A stretch of DNA of 23,520 nucleotides from an uncultured Mucilaginibacter sp. (GCF_946479965.1 NZ_CAMLHX010000062.1:1-23520); one strand, 5' to 3'. Shown: positions 6,651 through 14,634, counted from the first letter of the stretch. Notes: generated by a model not told the origin, from the sequence alone. A program made the numbers and translations.

Positions 6651-7247
6651 TTAGAAAGGCCTTGCCTCAGCGAAGGTCTCAATATCCGGTTTAAGGCTCA
6701 ATAGATAGTCAATATCATCAAAGCCGTTAAGCATGTTGTTCTTTTTGTAAGAATTAATATCGAATGATTCCTTTTCGCCTGTTGAAAGCAAAGTGATGGT
6801 TTGATCATTCAGATTTACTTCCAATTCTGTCTTCGGATCAGCGTGAATAGCTGCAAATATCTTATCAGCAAACTCAGGGCTTACCTGTACCGGCAATACA
6901 CCAATGTTTAAGCAGTTTCCTTTAAAAATATCAGCAAAAAAGCTGGATACTACACAACGGAACCCATAATCATAAACCGCCCAGGCAGCATGCTCGCGCG
7001 ATGAACCTGAACCAAAGTTTTTACCACCAACCAGTATTTTACCACTGTAAGTTGGGTTATTCAACACAAAGTCAGCCTTTGGGGAATTGTCTGGATTGTA
7101 CCGCCAATCGCGGAACAGGTTATCACCAAAACCAACACGCTCTGTGGCCTTTAAAAAGCGCGCAGGGATTATCTGGTCGGTGTCTATATTTTCAATCGGA
7201 AGCGGCACTGCCGTACTTCTCAATACTGTAAATTTATCGTATGCCAT
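6651..7247 (-). CDS. leuD: 3-isopropylmalate dehydratase small subunit
   Basis: The small, swivelling subunit of isopropylmalate isomerase, which with LeuC converts 2-isopropylmalate to 3-isopropylmalate, and probably citramalate to 3-methylmalate here. At 198 residues it has normal length. Visible marks are the N-terminal [13 protein letters not shown] (21-33), the active-site loop [13 protein letters not shown] (75-87) and the segment [17 protein letters not shown]. The ATG at 7247 gives the usual start [17 protein letters not shown]. It follows leuC by 91 bp (spacer filled by an inverted repeat) and precedes the citramalate-synthase-type gene by 75 bp, all on the same strand. Confidence 0.96.
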   Translation of the reverse strand: MAYDKFTVLRSTAVPLPIENIDTDQIIPARFLKATERVGFGDNLFRDWRYNPDNSPKADFVLNNPTYSGKILVGGKNFGSGSSREHAAWAVYDYGFRCVVSSFFADIFKGNCLNIGVLPVQVSPEFADKIFAAIHADPKTELEVNLNDQTITLLSTGEKESFDINSYKKNNMLNGFDDIDYLLSLKPDIETFAEARPF

Positions 7248-7257
7248 GTTTTTTTGG

Positions 7258-7335
7258 GTTCATGGTTCATAGATCATGGATCATGGTTTACAAGCGAAAG
7301 AGCTATGAACCATGAACTATCAACTATGAACTATC
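7258..7335. repeat. Inverted repeat in the leuC-leuD spacer
   Basis: Perfect 15-bp arms GTTCATGGTTCATAG (7258-7272) and CTATGAACCATGAAC (7303-7317) are surrounded by further copies of the same words (ATCATGGATCATGG; ATGAACTATCAACTATGAAC), so almost the entire 91-bp gap is made of CATGGTTC-type units in both orientations. No T-run follows the stem. Confidence 0.85.
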
Positions 7336-7338
7336 TAT

Positions 7339-8748
7339 CTAAGCGTATTCTTCTGTTAATAATGTTCTCGGATCGGTTACTACACCTGTTACGGCTGCTG
7401 CCGCTGCTACCAGCGGACTGGCCAGCATAGTACGCGCACCCGGGCCCTGACGACCCTCAAAGTTTCTGTTCGATGTGCTTACTGCATATTTACCTGCAGG
7501 TACTTTATCATCATTCATAGCTAAACAAGCTGAACAACCTGGTTGACGCAGTTCAAAACCGGCTTCGTTCAATATAGCCAGTAAGCCTTCTTCCTTGATC
7601 TGCGCTTCAACAATGTGCGATCCTGGTACCAGCCATGCTGTTACATTATCTGCTTTGTGACGTCCTTTAACCAATGATGTGAAAGCCCTGAAATCTTCAA
7701 TACGACCGTTGGTACAGCTGCCCACAAAAACATAGTCAACCGGTTTGCCGATCATGCTGTCGCCTTCGTGGAAACCCATATAACCTAAAGATTTCTCATA
7801 AGTAGCAGCACCTCCTTCAACCTGGTCAGCATCAGGGATATCATGAGATATACCCATGCCCATACCCGGGTTGGTACCGTAGGTTATCATCGGCTCAATA
7901 GTAGAACCGTCGAAGTTATATTCTTTATCAAACACCGCGCCGGCATCTGTTTTTAATGTTCTGTAATAAGCTAATGCTTTATCCCATGCTTCACCTTTAG
8001 GCGTAAACTCACGACCTTTCACATAGTTGATAGTGGTTTCGTCGGGAGCTATCATGCCACCGCGCGCGCCCATTTCAATGCTCAGGTTACAAACCGTCAT
8101 GCGGCCTTCCATGGTCATGTTTTCAAAAACTTCACCGGCGTACTCAACAAAATAACCTGTAGCGCCTGATGTTGTTAGTTGGGAGATAATGAACAATGCA
8201 ACATCTTTAGGGGTAACGCCTCTGCCCAGCTTACCTGTAACGTTAATGCGCATTTTTTTAGGCTTAGGCTGCATAATACATTGCGATGCCAATACCATCT
8301 CCACTTCTGATGTACCGATACCAAAAGCAATAGCACCAAAAGCACCGTGGGTTGATGTATGCGAATCGCCGCAAACTATGGTAGCGCCGGGTTGGGTAAT
8401 ACCGTACTCCGGACCAACCACGTGCACAATGCCGTTCTTTTGATGACCTAATCCCCAGTAGCTGATGCCGTACTCGTTAGAGTTTGTTTCCAGCATGTGC
8501 AGTTGATTAGCCGAAAGTGGATCTGCAACCGGCAAGTGTTGGTTAATAGTTGGTGTGTTGTGGTCGGCAGTGGCGAATGTACGCTCAGGATATAAAACCT
8601 TAACGCCGCGGCTTTTTAAACCTAAAAACGCCACCGGACTAGTAACTTCGTGGATAAGGTGACGGTCAATAAAAACTACATCAGGGCCACCCTCTATTTT
8701 ACGTATTACGTGGCTGTCCCAAACTTTATCAAATAATGTATTGCTCAT
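7339..8748 (-). CDS. leuC: 3-isopropylmalate dehydratase large subunit
   Basis: The aconitase-family large subunit that carries the [4Fe-4S] cluster and, with LeuD, isomerises isopropylmalate. The 469-residue length is typical. The three cluster ligands are visible: C345 in VGSCTNGR, and C405 and C408 in GCSACLAMN. Other family marks are [14 protein letters not shown] (126-139), [13 protein letters not shown] and the C-terminal [14 protein letters not shown]. The start [14 protein letters not shown] at 8748 is the usual one. It lies between leuA and leuD in the cluster. In the citramalate route the same subunit pair would act on citramalate. Confidence 0.97.
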   Translation of the reverse strand: MSNTLFDKVWDSHVIRKIEGGPDVVFIDRHLIHEVTSPVAFLGLKSRGVKVLYPERTFATADHNTPTINQHLPVADPLSANQLHMLETNSNEYGISYWGLGHQKNGIVHVVGPEYGITQPGATIVCGDSHTSTHGAFGAIAFGIGTSEVEMVLASQCIMQPKPKKMRINVTGKLGRGVTPKDVALFIISQLTTSGATGYFVEYAGEVFENMTMEGRMTVCNLSIEMGARGGMIAPDETTINYVKGREFTPKGEAWDKALAYYRTLKTDAGAVFDKEYNFDGSTIEPMITYGTNPGMGMGISHDIPDADQVEGGAATYEKSLGYMGFHEGDSMIGKPVDYVFVGSCTNGRIEDFRAFTSLVKGRHKADNVTAWLVPGSHIVEAQIKEEGLLAILNEAGFELRQPGCSACLAMNDDKVPAGKYAVSTSNRNFEGRQGPGARTMLASPLVAAAAAVTGVVTDPRTLLTEEYA

Positions 8749-8764
8749 TGTTTTTATAGTTATT

Positions 8765-8889
8765 AGTGAGTTGTTGATTGGGTTGATTAGGTTATCGCCC
8801 GTTCTAACTCACTTATTTAATTTCAAATTTTAATTCAAAAGATTGTCTGTATTTTAAACTACTCACTACTCACTTAATCAACCACTCAC
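8765..8889. repeat. Inverted repeats in the leuA-leuC spacer, overlapping the leuA stop
   Basis: GTGAGTTGTTGATT (8766-8779) pairs with AATCAACCACTCAC (8876-8889), 13 of 14 positions; a nearer pair AGTGAGTT (8765-8772) and AACTCACT (8806-8813) is perfect. Further ACTCACT words lie at about 8860-8874. The right arm includes the last codons and TGA stop of leuA (8878-8880). Confidence 0.75.
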
Positions 8890-10044
8890 CTTCTCACTCG
8901 CCATCAATGCAACCAGATCATCATCGTTGATATCCAGTTTGCCATCGGCTAATGTTAAAAAACGGTGATAAGCATCAGCCAGATCTTCTTTGCTCAGGTT
9001 GTAACCTAAACGATCCAGGTGATACTTTAGCGCATGTCTTCCGCTGCGTGCGGTAAGTACTATTGTAGCGCTCGGGAAACCAACATCTTCCGGACGAATG
9101 ATCTCGTAATTTTCCCTGTTTTTCAGGAAACCATCCTGGTGAATACCAGAGCTGTGCGCAAAGGCATTGCTGCCAACAATGGCTTTATTAGGCTGCACAG
9201 GCATACGCATTTGCGTACTTACCATGCGGCTTATCTCGAAGAAATTTTTGCTGTTGATATTGGTATGCAGGCCTAGTGTAGCGTGCGTTTTTAATATCAT
9301 CACCACCTCTTCAATAGAAGTGTTACCTGCACGTTCGCCGATACCGTTTATGGTGCCTTCAATCTGACGGGCACCGTTCTGTAAACCCGCTACCGAGTTT
9401 GCAGTAGCCAAACCCAGGTCATTATGGCAATGAACCGAAATAATGGCTTTATCAATATTTTTAACGTTCTCTTTCAAAAACTTTATTTTGCTGCCGTATT
9501 GGTCAGGCAGGCAATAGCCATTCGTATCCGGAATGTTAACTACCGTTGCCCCCGCTGCAATAACAGCTTCAACCATTTGCGCCAGGAAAACAACATCGGC
9601 ACGACCGGCGTCTTCAGCATAAAACTCAATATCCTCAACTGATTTTTTGGCATATTTTACAGCTTCAACAGCGCGTTCAAGGATCTCTTCGCGGGTGCTG
9701 TTAAATTTATGCTTAATGTGCATGTCTGATGAGCCAATGCCGGTATGTATGCGGGGATGTTTCGCGTATCTTAAAGCCTCAACAGCAGCGTCAATGTCGC
9801 CTTTGTTAGCGCGGGTAAGTGCGCATACGGTTGGGTGAGTTACAGCTTTTGATATTTCTACCACGCTCTGAAAATCGCCCGGGCTTGATATAGGGAAGCC
9901 TGCTTCTATAATGTCCACGCCCAGCGCCTCCAGTTCTCGGGCAATTTCTATTTTCTCGGGGGTTGTCAATTGGCAACCCGGTACCTGCTCGCCATCGCGT
10001 AGCGTGGTATCAAAAACGTAGACTCGGTTGGGATCGTGTAACAT
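8878..10044 (-). CDS. leuA: 2-isopropylmalate synthase, short form without regulatory domain
   Basis: Condenses 2-oxoisovalerate with acetyl-CoA to 2-isopropylmalate, the first committed step to leucine. The 388-residue product has the HMGL-like barrel: DTTLRDGEQ (12-20), metal histidines in HCHNDLGLA (205-213), NGIGERAGN (233-241) and SGIHQDG (299-305), then the subdomain to about residue 385. It ends where the regulatory dimer domain would begin in the 523-residue E. coli enzyme, so leucine-binding feedback sites are absent. As I recall, Bacteroidota LeuA are commonly this length. The pocket segment reads EFYAEDAGR (140-148), with Tyr where E. coli LeuA has Ser (recalled EFSCEDAGR). The last three codons and the stop fall in a spacer repeat. 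It follows the methyltransferase gene and precedes leuC. Confidence 0.93.
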   Translation of the reverse strand: MLHDPNRVYVFDTTLRDGEQVPGCQLTTPEKIEIARELEALGVDIIEAGFPISSPGDFQSVVEISKAVTHPTVCALTRANKGDIDAAVEALRYAKHPRIHTGIGSSDMHIKHKFNSTREEILERAVEAVKYAKKSVEDIEFYAEDAGRADVVFLAQMVEAVIAAGATVVNIPDTNGYCLPDQYGSKIKFLKENVKNIDKAIISVHCHNDLGLATANSVAGLQNGARQIEGTINGIGERAGNTSIEEVVMILKTHATLGLHTNINSKNFFEISRMVSTQMRMPVQPNKAIVGSNAFAHSSGIHQDGFLKNRENYEIIRPEDVGFPSATIVLTARSGRHALKYHLDRLGYNLSKEDLADAYHRFLTLADGKLDINDDDLVALMASEKVSG

Positions 10045-10081
10045 ATCTTTATCTATTATCCTTAATATTATTAACAGGCGT

Positions 10082-10873
10082 TTAAACCTGGCCTCTTGTC
10101 TCTTTTAATTTCATTACCATTTGCTCGGCATCAGTTGCTATCCAATTATTGTAATCTTCAATAGCCTTTAACCGCTCCTGGTTGGTAATATAGCCTTCAT
10201 CAACCATTTGAGTTGATTGGGCCACTTTTGACCATATTCCAATTTTGCTTACAAAATCAGCTTCGTCTCTTTTATACGTTCCATCAGCATTAAGCACCTC
10301 AATATTTTTAATGCCTAACTCTTCAAAATATCCGGCGGCATCATCAGCTACACGGTTGTTCATTCCGGCATCGTTGCGCCACCTTAAAAATGCAGCGTAA
10401 AATACCAGCATACTTGCCGGTGGTTCGGGCTGCCATTCTATCGCCGTATGGTTGTAATCCAAAACAGATAACCATCCGCCTGACTTGACCATGCTTTTCA
10501 TTTTAGCCAAAGCCTGTACAGGGTTACTTAACCATTGTAAAGTTCTGGCGGTTACTATCAGATCAAACTTCTTATCGGTATCAAACTCAAACAGATCTAT
10601 GCAGATCAATTCCAGATTTTCAACATCACCATAAGTTTCTTTTCCGCTGATAATAAAATGCTCCGTATTGTCAATTGCTGTAACATGCCCTTGCGGCCCT
10701 ACCTTTTTTGCTATGTCTTTTGATATGGCGCCTGTTCCGCAGCCAACATCTAAAACCTGCATGCCCGGTTTTAACAGGCTTTTCAACGTTGCGTAATCGT
10801 TATCCAGATTACGCGCGTCGAATATTTTATTCACGTCCGGATCCCGTTTAATGTATTTATTAACTGTTTGCAT
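10082..10873 (-). CDS. Class I SAM-dependent methyltransferase of unknown substrate
   Basis: A 263-residue cytosolic protein with a Rossmann-type methyltransferase fold. Motif I is VLDVGCGTG (40-48), followed by the acidic post-I position in TAIDN (65-69), motif II-like ICIDLFEF and the segment [19 protein letters not shown] (104-122), typical of the UbiE/BioC-like methyltransferase_11 group. The C-terminal half ([17 protein letters not shown] onwards) suggests a small-molecule rather than a nucleic-acid substrate, but this is inference. It is inserted between ilvC (151 bp away, across a repeat-filled gap) and leuA (37 bp away), on the same strand, so it is probably co-transcribed with branched-chain amino acid genes. 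I know of no standard role for a methyltransferase in this pathway. No membrane segment or signal peptide is seen. Confidence 0.88.
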   Translation of the reverse strand: MQTVNKYIKRDPDVNKIFDARNLDNDYATLKSLLKPGMQVLDVGCGTGAISKDIAKKVGPQGHVTAIDNTEHFIISGKETYGDVENLELICIDLFEFDTDKKFDLIVTARTLQWLSNPVQALAKMKSMVKSGGWLSVLDYNHTAIEWQPEPPASMLVFYAAFLRWRNDAGMNNRVADDAAGYFEELGIKNIEVLNADGTYKRDEADFVSKIGIWSKVAQSTQMVDEGYITNQERLKAIEDYNNWIATDAEQMVMKLKETRGQV

Positions 10874-10892
10874 TATAACGAGCCCTTATTTT

Positions 10893-11024
10893 TAGTAGTA
10901 AGTAGCTAGTATCAAGTAGCAACACTTTGCTTAGCGCTTGATACTAGTCTACTTAAGTGTTTATATCAATTAATACCAACTTGCTATTAATCTAGCTACT
11001 TGATACTAATTACTTGATACTTAA
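10893..11024. repeat. Inverted repeats in the ilvC-methyltransferase spacer
   Basis: TAGTATCAAGTAGC (10907-10920) pairs perfectly with GCTACTTGATACTA (10995-11008), and a nearer pair CTAGTATCAAG (10906-10916) and CTTGATACTAG (10937-10947) is also perfect. More ACTTGATACT words run to the ilvC stop at 11025. It shares the 15-bp word AGTATCAAGTAGCAA with the atpD-atpC spacer (165-179), so the two gaps hold the same family. Confidence 0.85.
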
Positions 11025-12083
11025 CTATGCTTCTACAGCTTGGTTCTCAGGACGTAAGCTACGTACTGTTTTACCGGCTTGCCATAATTCGCTTTCGCGT
11101 AACTCAGCTAATTCAGCATCAAGTTTTACACGGTAATCGTCTTTGCTGTTTGAATCAATTGAACGTTGTGATTCAACGCCTGTTGCAACGCTTTTGTATA
11201 GGTCTTCAAATACCGGTTTAGTAGCGTCACGGAATTTTTTCCACCAATCTAAAGCACCACGTTGTGCAGTAGTTGAACAATTAGCATACATCCAGTCCAT
11301 ACCGTTTTCTGCAACTAATGGCATTAATGATTGGGTTAACTCTTCAACAGTTTCGTTGAAAGACTCAGACGGAGAGTGACCATTGCTGCGTAATACTTCG
11401 TATTGAGCAGCGAAGATACCCTGGATACAACCCATCAGCGTACCACGCTCGCCGGTTAAATCGCTGTATACTTCTTTTTTGAAGTTGGTTTCAAACAAGT
11501 AACCGCTACCTACAGCAATACCTAAAGCTATAACACGATCAAATGCGTTACCTGTAGCGTCCTGGAAAATTGCGTAGCTTGAGTTTAAGCCACGGCCTTG
11601 CAAGAACATACGGCGCAATGAAGTACCAGATCCTTTTGGAGCAACCAAAAACACGTCAACATCAGCAGGAGGAATAATACCTGTTTGCTCGTTGAAAGTG
11701 ATACCGAAACCATGAGAGAAGTATAATGCTTTACCCGGGGTTAAGTGTTTTTTAACTGTTGGCCACAATGCGATCTGAGCCGCGTCGCTCAACAGATAGC
11801 AAATTATAGTTCCTCTTTCTAAAGCTTCTTCAATTTCAAAAAGGGTTTCGCCCGGTACAAAGCCATCAGCAATAGCTTTATCCCATGTTTTTGAATTTTT
11901 ACGCTGACCAACAATTACGTTGATGCCGTTGTCTTTTTGGTTTAGCGCTTGGCCAGGACCTTGAACACCATAACCAATAACTGCTACGGTTTCGTTTTTA
12001 AGGATGTCCTGTGCTTTTGCCAAAGGAAACTCCTCGCGGGTTACTACATTTTCTTCAGTACCACCGAAATTTAATTTTGCCAT
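11025..12083 (-). CDS. ilvC: Ketol-acid reductoisomerase
   Basis: Converts acetolactate (or acetohydroxybutyrate) to the dihydroxy acid with NAD(P)H and Mg2+, for valine/leucine and isoleucine. The 352-residue product is of short class I length. The nucleotide loop is VAVIGYGVQGPGQALNQKDN (33-52), with GPGQ where the common enzyme has GHAH, followed by GQRKNSKTW; this variant is, as I recall, typical of Bacteroidota. Metal ligands are visible as D208 and E212 (SDLTGERGTL) and E244 and E248 (NETVEEL), with the substrate serine in NCSTTAQRGAL (S270). Cofactor preference (NADPH or NADH) cannot be set from this alone. It follows ilvN by 113 bp; its TAG stop touches the repeat at 10893-11024. Confidence 0.95.
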   Translation of the reverse strand: MAKLNFGGTEENVVTREEFPLAKAQDILKNETVAVIGYGVQGPGQALNQKDNGINVIVGQRKNSKTWDKAIADGFVPGETLFEIEEALERGTIICYLLSDAAQIALWPTVKKHLTPGKALYFSHGFGITFNEQTGIIPPADVDVFLVAPKGSGTSLRRMFLQGRGLNSSYAIFQDATGNAFDRVIALGIAVGSGYLFETNFKKEVYSDLTGERGTLMGCIQGIFAAQYEVLRSNGHSPSESFNETVEELTQSLMPLVAENGMDWMYANCSTTAQRGALDWWKKFRDATKPVFEDLYKSVATGVESQRSIDSNSKDDYRVKLDAELAELRESELWQAGKTVRSLRPENQAVEA

Positions 12084-12102
12084 TGTTTTGTTTTTATTGA
12101 TT

Positions 12103-12142
12103 TTATTGTGATTTCACTAATCTTACTGTGATCTCACTGATT
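12103..12142. repeat. 20-bp tandem repeat in the ilvN-ilvC spacer
   Basis: Two adjacent 20-bp copies, TTATTGTGATTTCACTAATC (12103-12122) and TTACTGTGATCTCACTGATT (12123-12142), differ at four positions, all transitions. Each holds a GTGA-NN-TCAC dyad. It lies just upstream of the ilvC ATG (12083) on the transcribed strand. Confidence 0.75.
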
Positions 12143-12169
12143 TAGTTTAATGATTACTATTTCTTCAAT

Positions 12170-12194
12170 ACTCCCCCTTTAGGGGGTTGGGGGG
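12170..12194 (-). repeat. C/G-rich 25-bp element after ilvN stop codon
   Basis: On the minus strand it begins CCCCCCAACCCCCTAAAG and ends GGGGAGT, 2 bp after the ilvN TAA (12197-12199). It is 24/25 identical to the element after atpC (493-517), in the same orientation relative to the gene. Its core can fold as a CCCCC/GGGGG stem with a TAAA loop. No T-run follows. Confidence 0.8.
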
Positions 12195-12196
12195 CA

Positions 12197-12805
12197 TTAC
12201 ATTGTAAATACTTTCTGCCCTTTATTCAAATATTCGTTTTCCATCACTTCCTCTCCAGGTTCCATTCTTTCAAACTCGCGCAGCTTGGTGTTAAAGCCCT
12301 CGCTGTTTTTTATGATGGCCACCCTTGCGCTACGTACAAACTCTATCAGGCCGTAAGGCTGTAAAATGGCGATCAGGTTGTCCGTTTCTTCGCGATGTCC
12401 TGTAGTTTCAAACACAGTATAATCCTTGCGGATAACCACCGCGCGTGCGCCATTTTCGCGCAGCAAACGCTCAACGCTTACCTTCTCGGCAATTACATCT
12501 GTAGACACCTTATAAAGTGCCAGCTCCTGCCAGATAATGTCCTCGTTGGTGTTATAATACACCTTTAATACTTCTACCTGCTTTTCTATCTGGCGGGTAA
12601 GTTTACGTACCACTTCTTCCGACTCTGTAATAACTATATTAAAACGGTGTATGCTTTCCACTTCAGATGGCGAAGTGTTCAAGCTGTCTATATTGATTTT
12701 ACGGCGTGTAAATATAATGGCTATACGGTTTAACAACCCTACCTGATTCTCCGTGTAGATGGTGATATTAAACTCTTTCTTTTCTATATCCTGATGATCG
12801 CTCAT
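12197..12805 (-). CDS. ilvN: Acetolactate synthase regulatory (small) subunit
   Basis: The small subunit that activates the catalytic subunit and confers valine feedback control. The 202-residue product starts MSDHQDIEKKEFNITIYTEN; an N-terminal ACT domain (about 10-85: ENQVGLLNRIAIIFTRRKIN, then SIHRFNIVI) is followed by the C-terminal small-subunit domain (about 90-200), so it is the two-domain form rather than the ~95-residue E. coli IlvN. The frame is open to an ATG at 12853, which would overlap ilvB by 31 bp; I chose 12805 because it leaves a 17-bp gap after the ilvB stop, starts just before the ACT domain, and has a purine-rich Shine-Dalgarno-like AGGGAGG eight bases upstream. Its position directly after ilvB fits subunit co-expression. 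Confidence 0.93.
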   Translation of the reverse strand: MSDHQDIEKKEFNITIYTENQVGLLNRIAIIFTRRKINIDSLNTSPSEVESIHRFNIVITESEEVVRKLTRQIEKQVEVLKVYYNTNEDIIWQELALYKVSTDVIAEKVSVERLLRENGARAVVIRKDYTVFETTGHREETDNLIAILQPYGLIEFVRSARVAIIKNSEGFNTKLREFERMEPGEEVMENEYLNKGQKVFTM

Positions 12806-12810
12806 TGTCT

Positions 12811-12820
12811 TTTCCTCCCT
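12811..12820 (-). promoter_or_regulatory. Shine-Dalgarno-like site deciding the ilvN start
   Basis: On the minus strand AGGGAGGAAA lies within the 17-bp ilvB-ilvN gap, with AGGGAGG eight bases before the ATG at 12805. It is the only clear Shine-Dalgarno match I see in front of a gene here; other starts are preceded by A-rich sequence such as TAATAAAAAC, as expected in Bacteroidota. Confidence 0.6.
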
Positions 12821-12822
12821 GA

Positions 12823-14559
12823 TTATTTTAATCTGATCTCGCTTACACTGCATCCCTGTGGTACCATCGGGAACACGTTGTTCTCTTTCAAAACATTCAC
12901 TTCTAACAGGAATGAACCCTTGGTTTCCAACATTTCCTTTAAAGCACCCGGCAGATCAGTACGCTCTTTTATGCTCTTGCCCGGTATGCGATAAGCCGCG
13001 GCCAGGGCTACAAAATCAGGGCTTTCAATATCAACAAAAGAGTAACGACGCGAGTTAAACAACTCTTGCCATTGGCGCACCATGCCTAAAAAGTGATTAT
13101 TAAGAATGATGATCTTTACGTCAACACCGCTTTGCATAATAGTACCCAACTCCTGGCAGGTCATTTGGAAACCGCCATCACCTATAATGGCTACAACTGT
13201 TCTGTCCTGAGCGCCGTATTTAGCGCCTATAGCCGCAGGCAATGCAAAGCCCATAGTACCCAAACCGCCGCTGGTAACGTTGCTGCGTGTTTTGTTAAAC
13301 TGAGCATACCGACAAGCCACCATTTGATGCTGGCCAACGTCGGTAACTATTATAGCTTCGCCATTGGTAAGGTCGTTTAATTGCTTTATTACCTCGCCCA
13401 TGGTCATTTCACCTTTAGTAGGGTTCAATTCTTTATGGATGACCGCTTCAACTTCCTGGCGGGTATAATCATGAAATTTATTAACCCAGTCTGTGTGTTG
13501 TTTTTCTTCAACCAAAGCGGTAAGCATTGGCAGCGTTTCTTTACAATCGCCCCAAACAGGTACGGTTGCCTTTACGTTTTTGTCAATCTCGGCAGGGTCA
13601 ATATCCAGATGCACTACCTGTGCCTGTTTAGCATATTTATCTAAACGGCCGGTAACGCGGTCATCAAAACGCATACCTATGGCAATCAACACATCGCACT
13701 CGTTAGTTAAAACGTTAGGGCCATAATTGCCATGCATACCCAACATACCCACGTTAAGCGGATGCGAAGTTGGTATAGCACCTGCGCCTAATACTGTCCA
13801 TGCAGCGGGGATACCGCTTTTTTCAACAAAAGCTTTAAACTCCTGCTCTGCGCTGCCCAAAATAACGCCCTGACCAAATAGTATAAATGGTTTTTTAGCC
13901 TGATTGATCAGCGCAGCAGCTTGTTCAACATATTGCGAACGCACAATTGGTTTTGGCCTGTAGCTACGGATGTGATTACATGGTGTATAACCTTCGTAAT
14001 CAAACAGCTGGATCTGCGCGTTTTTTGTAATGTCTATCAATACCGGGCCAGGCCTGCCGCTTCTTGCTATATAAAAAGCTTTGGCCATTATTTCCGGGAT
14101 CTCGGTAGCATCAGTAACCTGGTAGTTCCATTTAGTTACCGGTGTGGTAATGTTGATCACGTCCGTCTCCTGGAAAGCATCAGTACCTAATAAATGCGCG
14201 AAAACCTGACCTGTTACGCATACCAAAGGCGTGCTGTCTATCTGTGCATCAGCTAAACCTGTTACCAGGTTAGTTGCGCCGGGACCGCTGGTAGCGAACA
14301 CTACGCCCACTTTACCTGATGTACGTGCGTAACCCTGACCTGCATGAATACCGCCTTGCTCATGGCGAACCAAAATGTGGTTCAGCTTTTCGTTATAATC
14401 ATATAAAGCATCATAAATAGGCATAATTGCCCCGCCCGGATAACCAAAAATGGTATCAACTCCCTCTGCTATCAATGCTTCTAATACCGCTGCCGATCCT
14501 GTGATATTTACAGTCTCTTTAGCCGGCGTGTTTAGTATTTCCTGTTGTGCAACTTCCAT
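12823..14559 (-). CDS. ilvB: Acetolactate synthase catalytic (large) subunit
   Basis: This ThDP- and FAD-dependent enzyme joins two pyruvates to acetolactate, or pyruvate and 2-oxobutyrate to acetohydroxybutyrate. The 578-residue product shows the N-terminal PYR domain with the catalytic glutamate E67 in RHEQGGIHAGQGYAR, the loop ATSGPGATNLVTGLADA (89-105), the central FAD domain (LIAIGMRFDDRVTGRL, 291-306) and the C-terminal ThDP motif from GDGG (460) to LNN (486-488). Length and order are those of a complete AHAS large subunit. It follows ilvD by 93 bp (repeat-filled) and its stop lies 17 bp before ilvN. It needs IlvN for full activity and feedback. Confidence 0.97.
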   Translation of the reverse strand: MEVAQQEILNTPAKETVNITGSAAVLEALIAEGVDTIFGYPGGAIMPIYDALYDYNEKLNHILVRHEQGGIHAGQGYARTSGKVGVVFATSGPGATNLVTGLADAQIDSTPLVCVTGQVFAHLLGTDAFQETDVINITTPVTKWNYQVTDATEIPEIMAKAFYIARSGRPGPVLIDITKNAQIQLFDYEGYTPCNHIRSYRPKPIVRSQYVEQAAALINQAKKPFILFGQGVILGSAEQEFKAFVEKSGIPAAWTVLGAGAIPTSHPLNVGMLGMHGNYGPNVLTNECDVLIAIGMRFDDRVTGRLDKYAKQAQVVHLDIDPAEIDKNVKATVPVWGDCKETLPMLTALVEEKQHTDWVNKFHDYTRQEVEAVIHKELNPTKGEMTMGEVIKQLNDLTNGEAIIVTDVGQHQMVACRYAQFNKTRSNVTSGGLGTMGFALPAAIGAKYGAQDRTVVAIIGDGGFQMTCQELGTIMQSGVDVKIIILNNHFLGMVRQWQELFNSRRYSFVDIESPDFVALAAAYRIPGKSIKERTDLPGALKEMLETKGSFLLEVNVLKENNVFPMVPQGCSVSEIRLK

Positions 14560-14572
14560 ACTGCTATTTTTT

Positions 14573-14634
14573 ATTTCGAATTTCGAATGTTCGATTTCGA
14601 ATTTATTTTTTCTTTAATGGTGAAAGCTTTCGCC
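14573..14634. repeat. TTTCGAA repeats and palindrome in the ilvD-ilvB spacer
   Basis: TTTCGAA is repeated in tandem (14574-14580, 14581-14587) and again, with a variant, up to 14605; the unit is itself nearly palindromic. A separate 16-bp imperfect palindrome GGTGAAAGCTTTCGCC (14619-14634) lies next to AAGG/TTAACC words. No T-run suitable for termination towards ilvB. Confidence 0.7.

Noticed and set aside
12806..12853. Longer ilvN start at 12853
   Set aside because: It would overlap ilvB by 31 bp and add a lysine-rich, non-conserved tail; the ATG at 12805 has a Shine-Dalgarno-like site and fits the ACT domain start.
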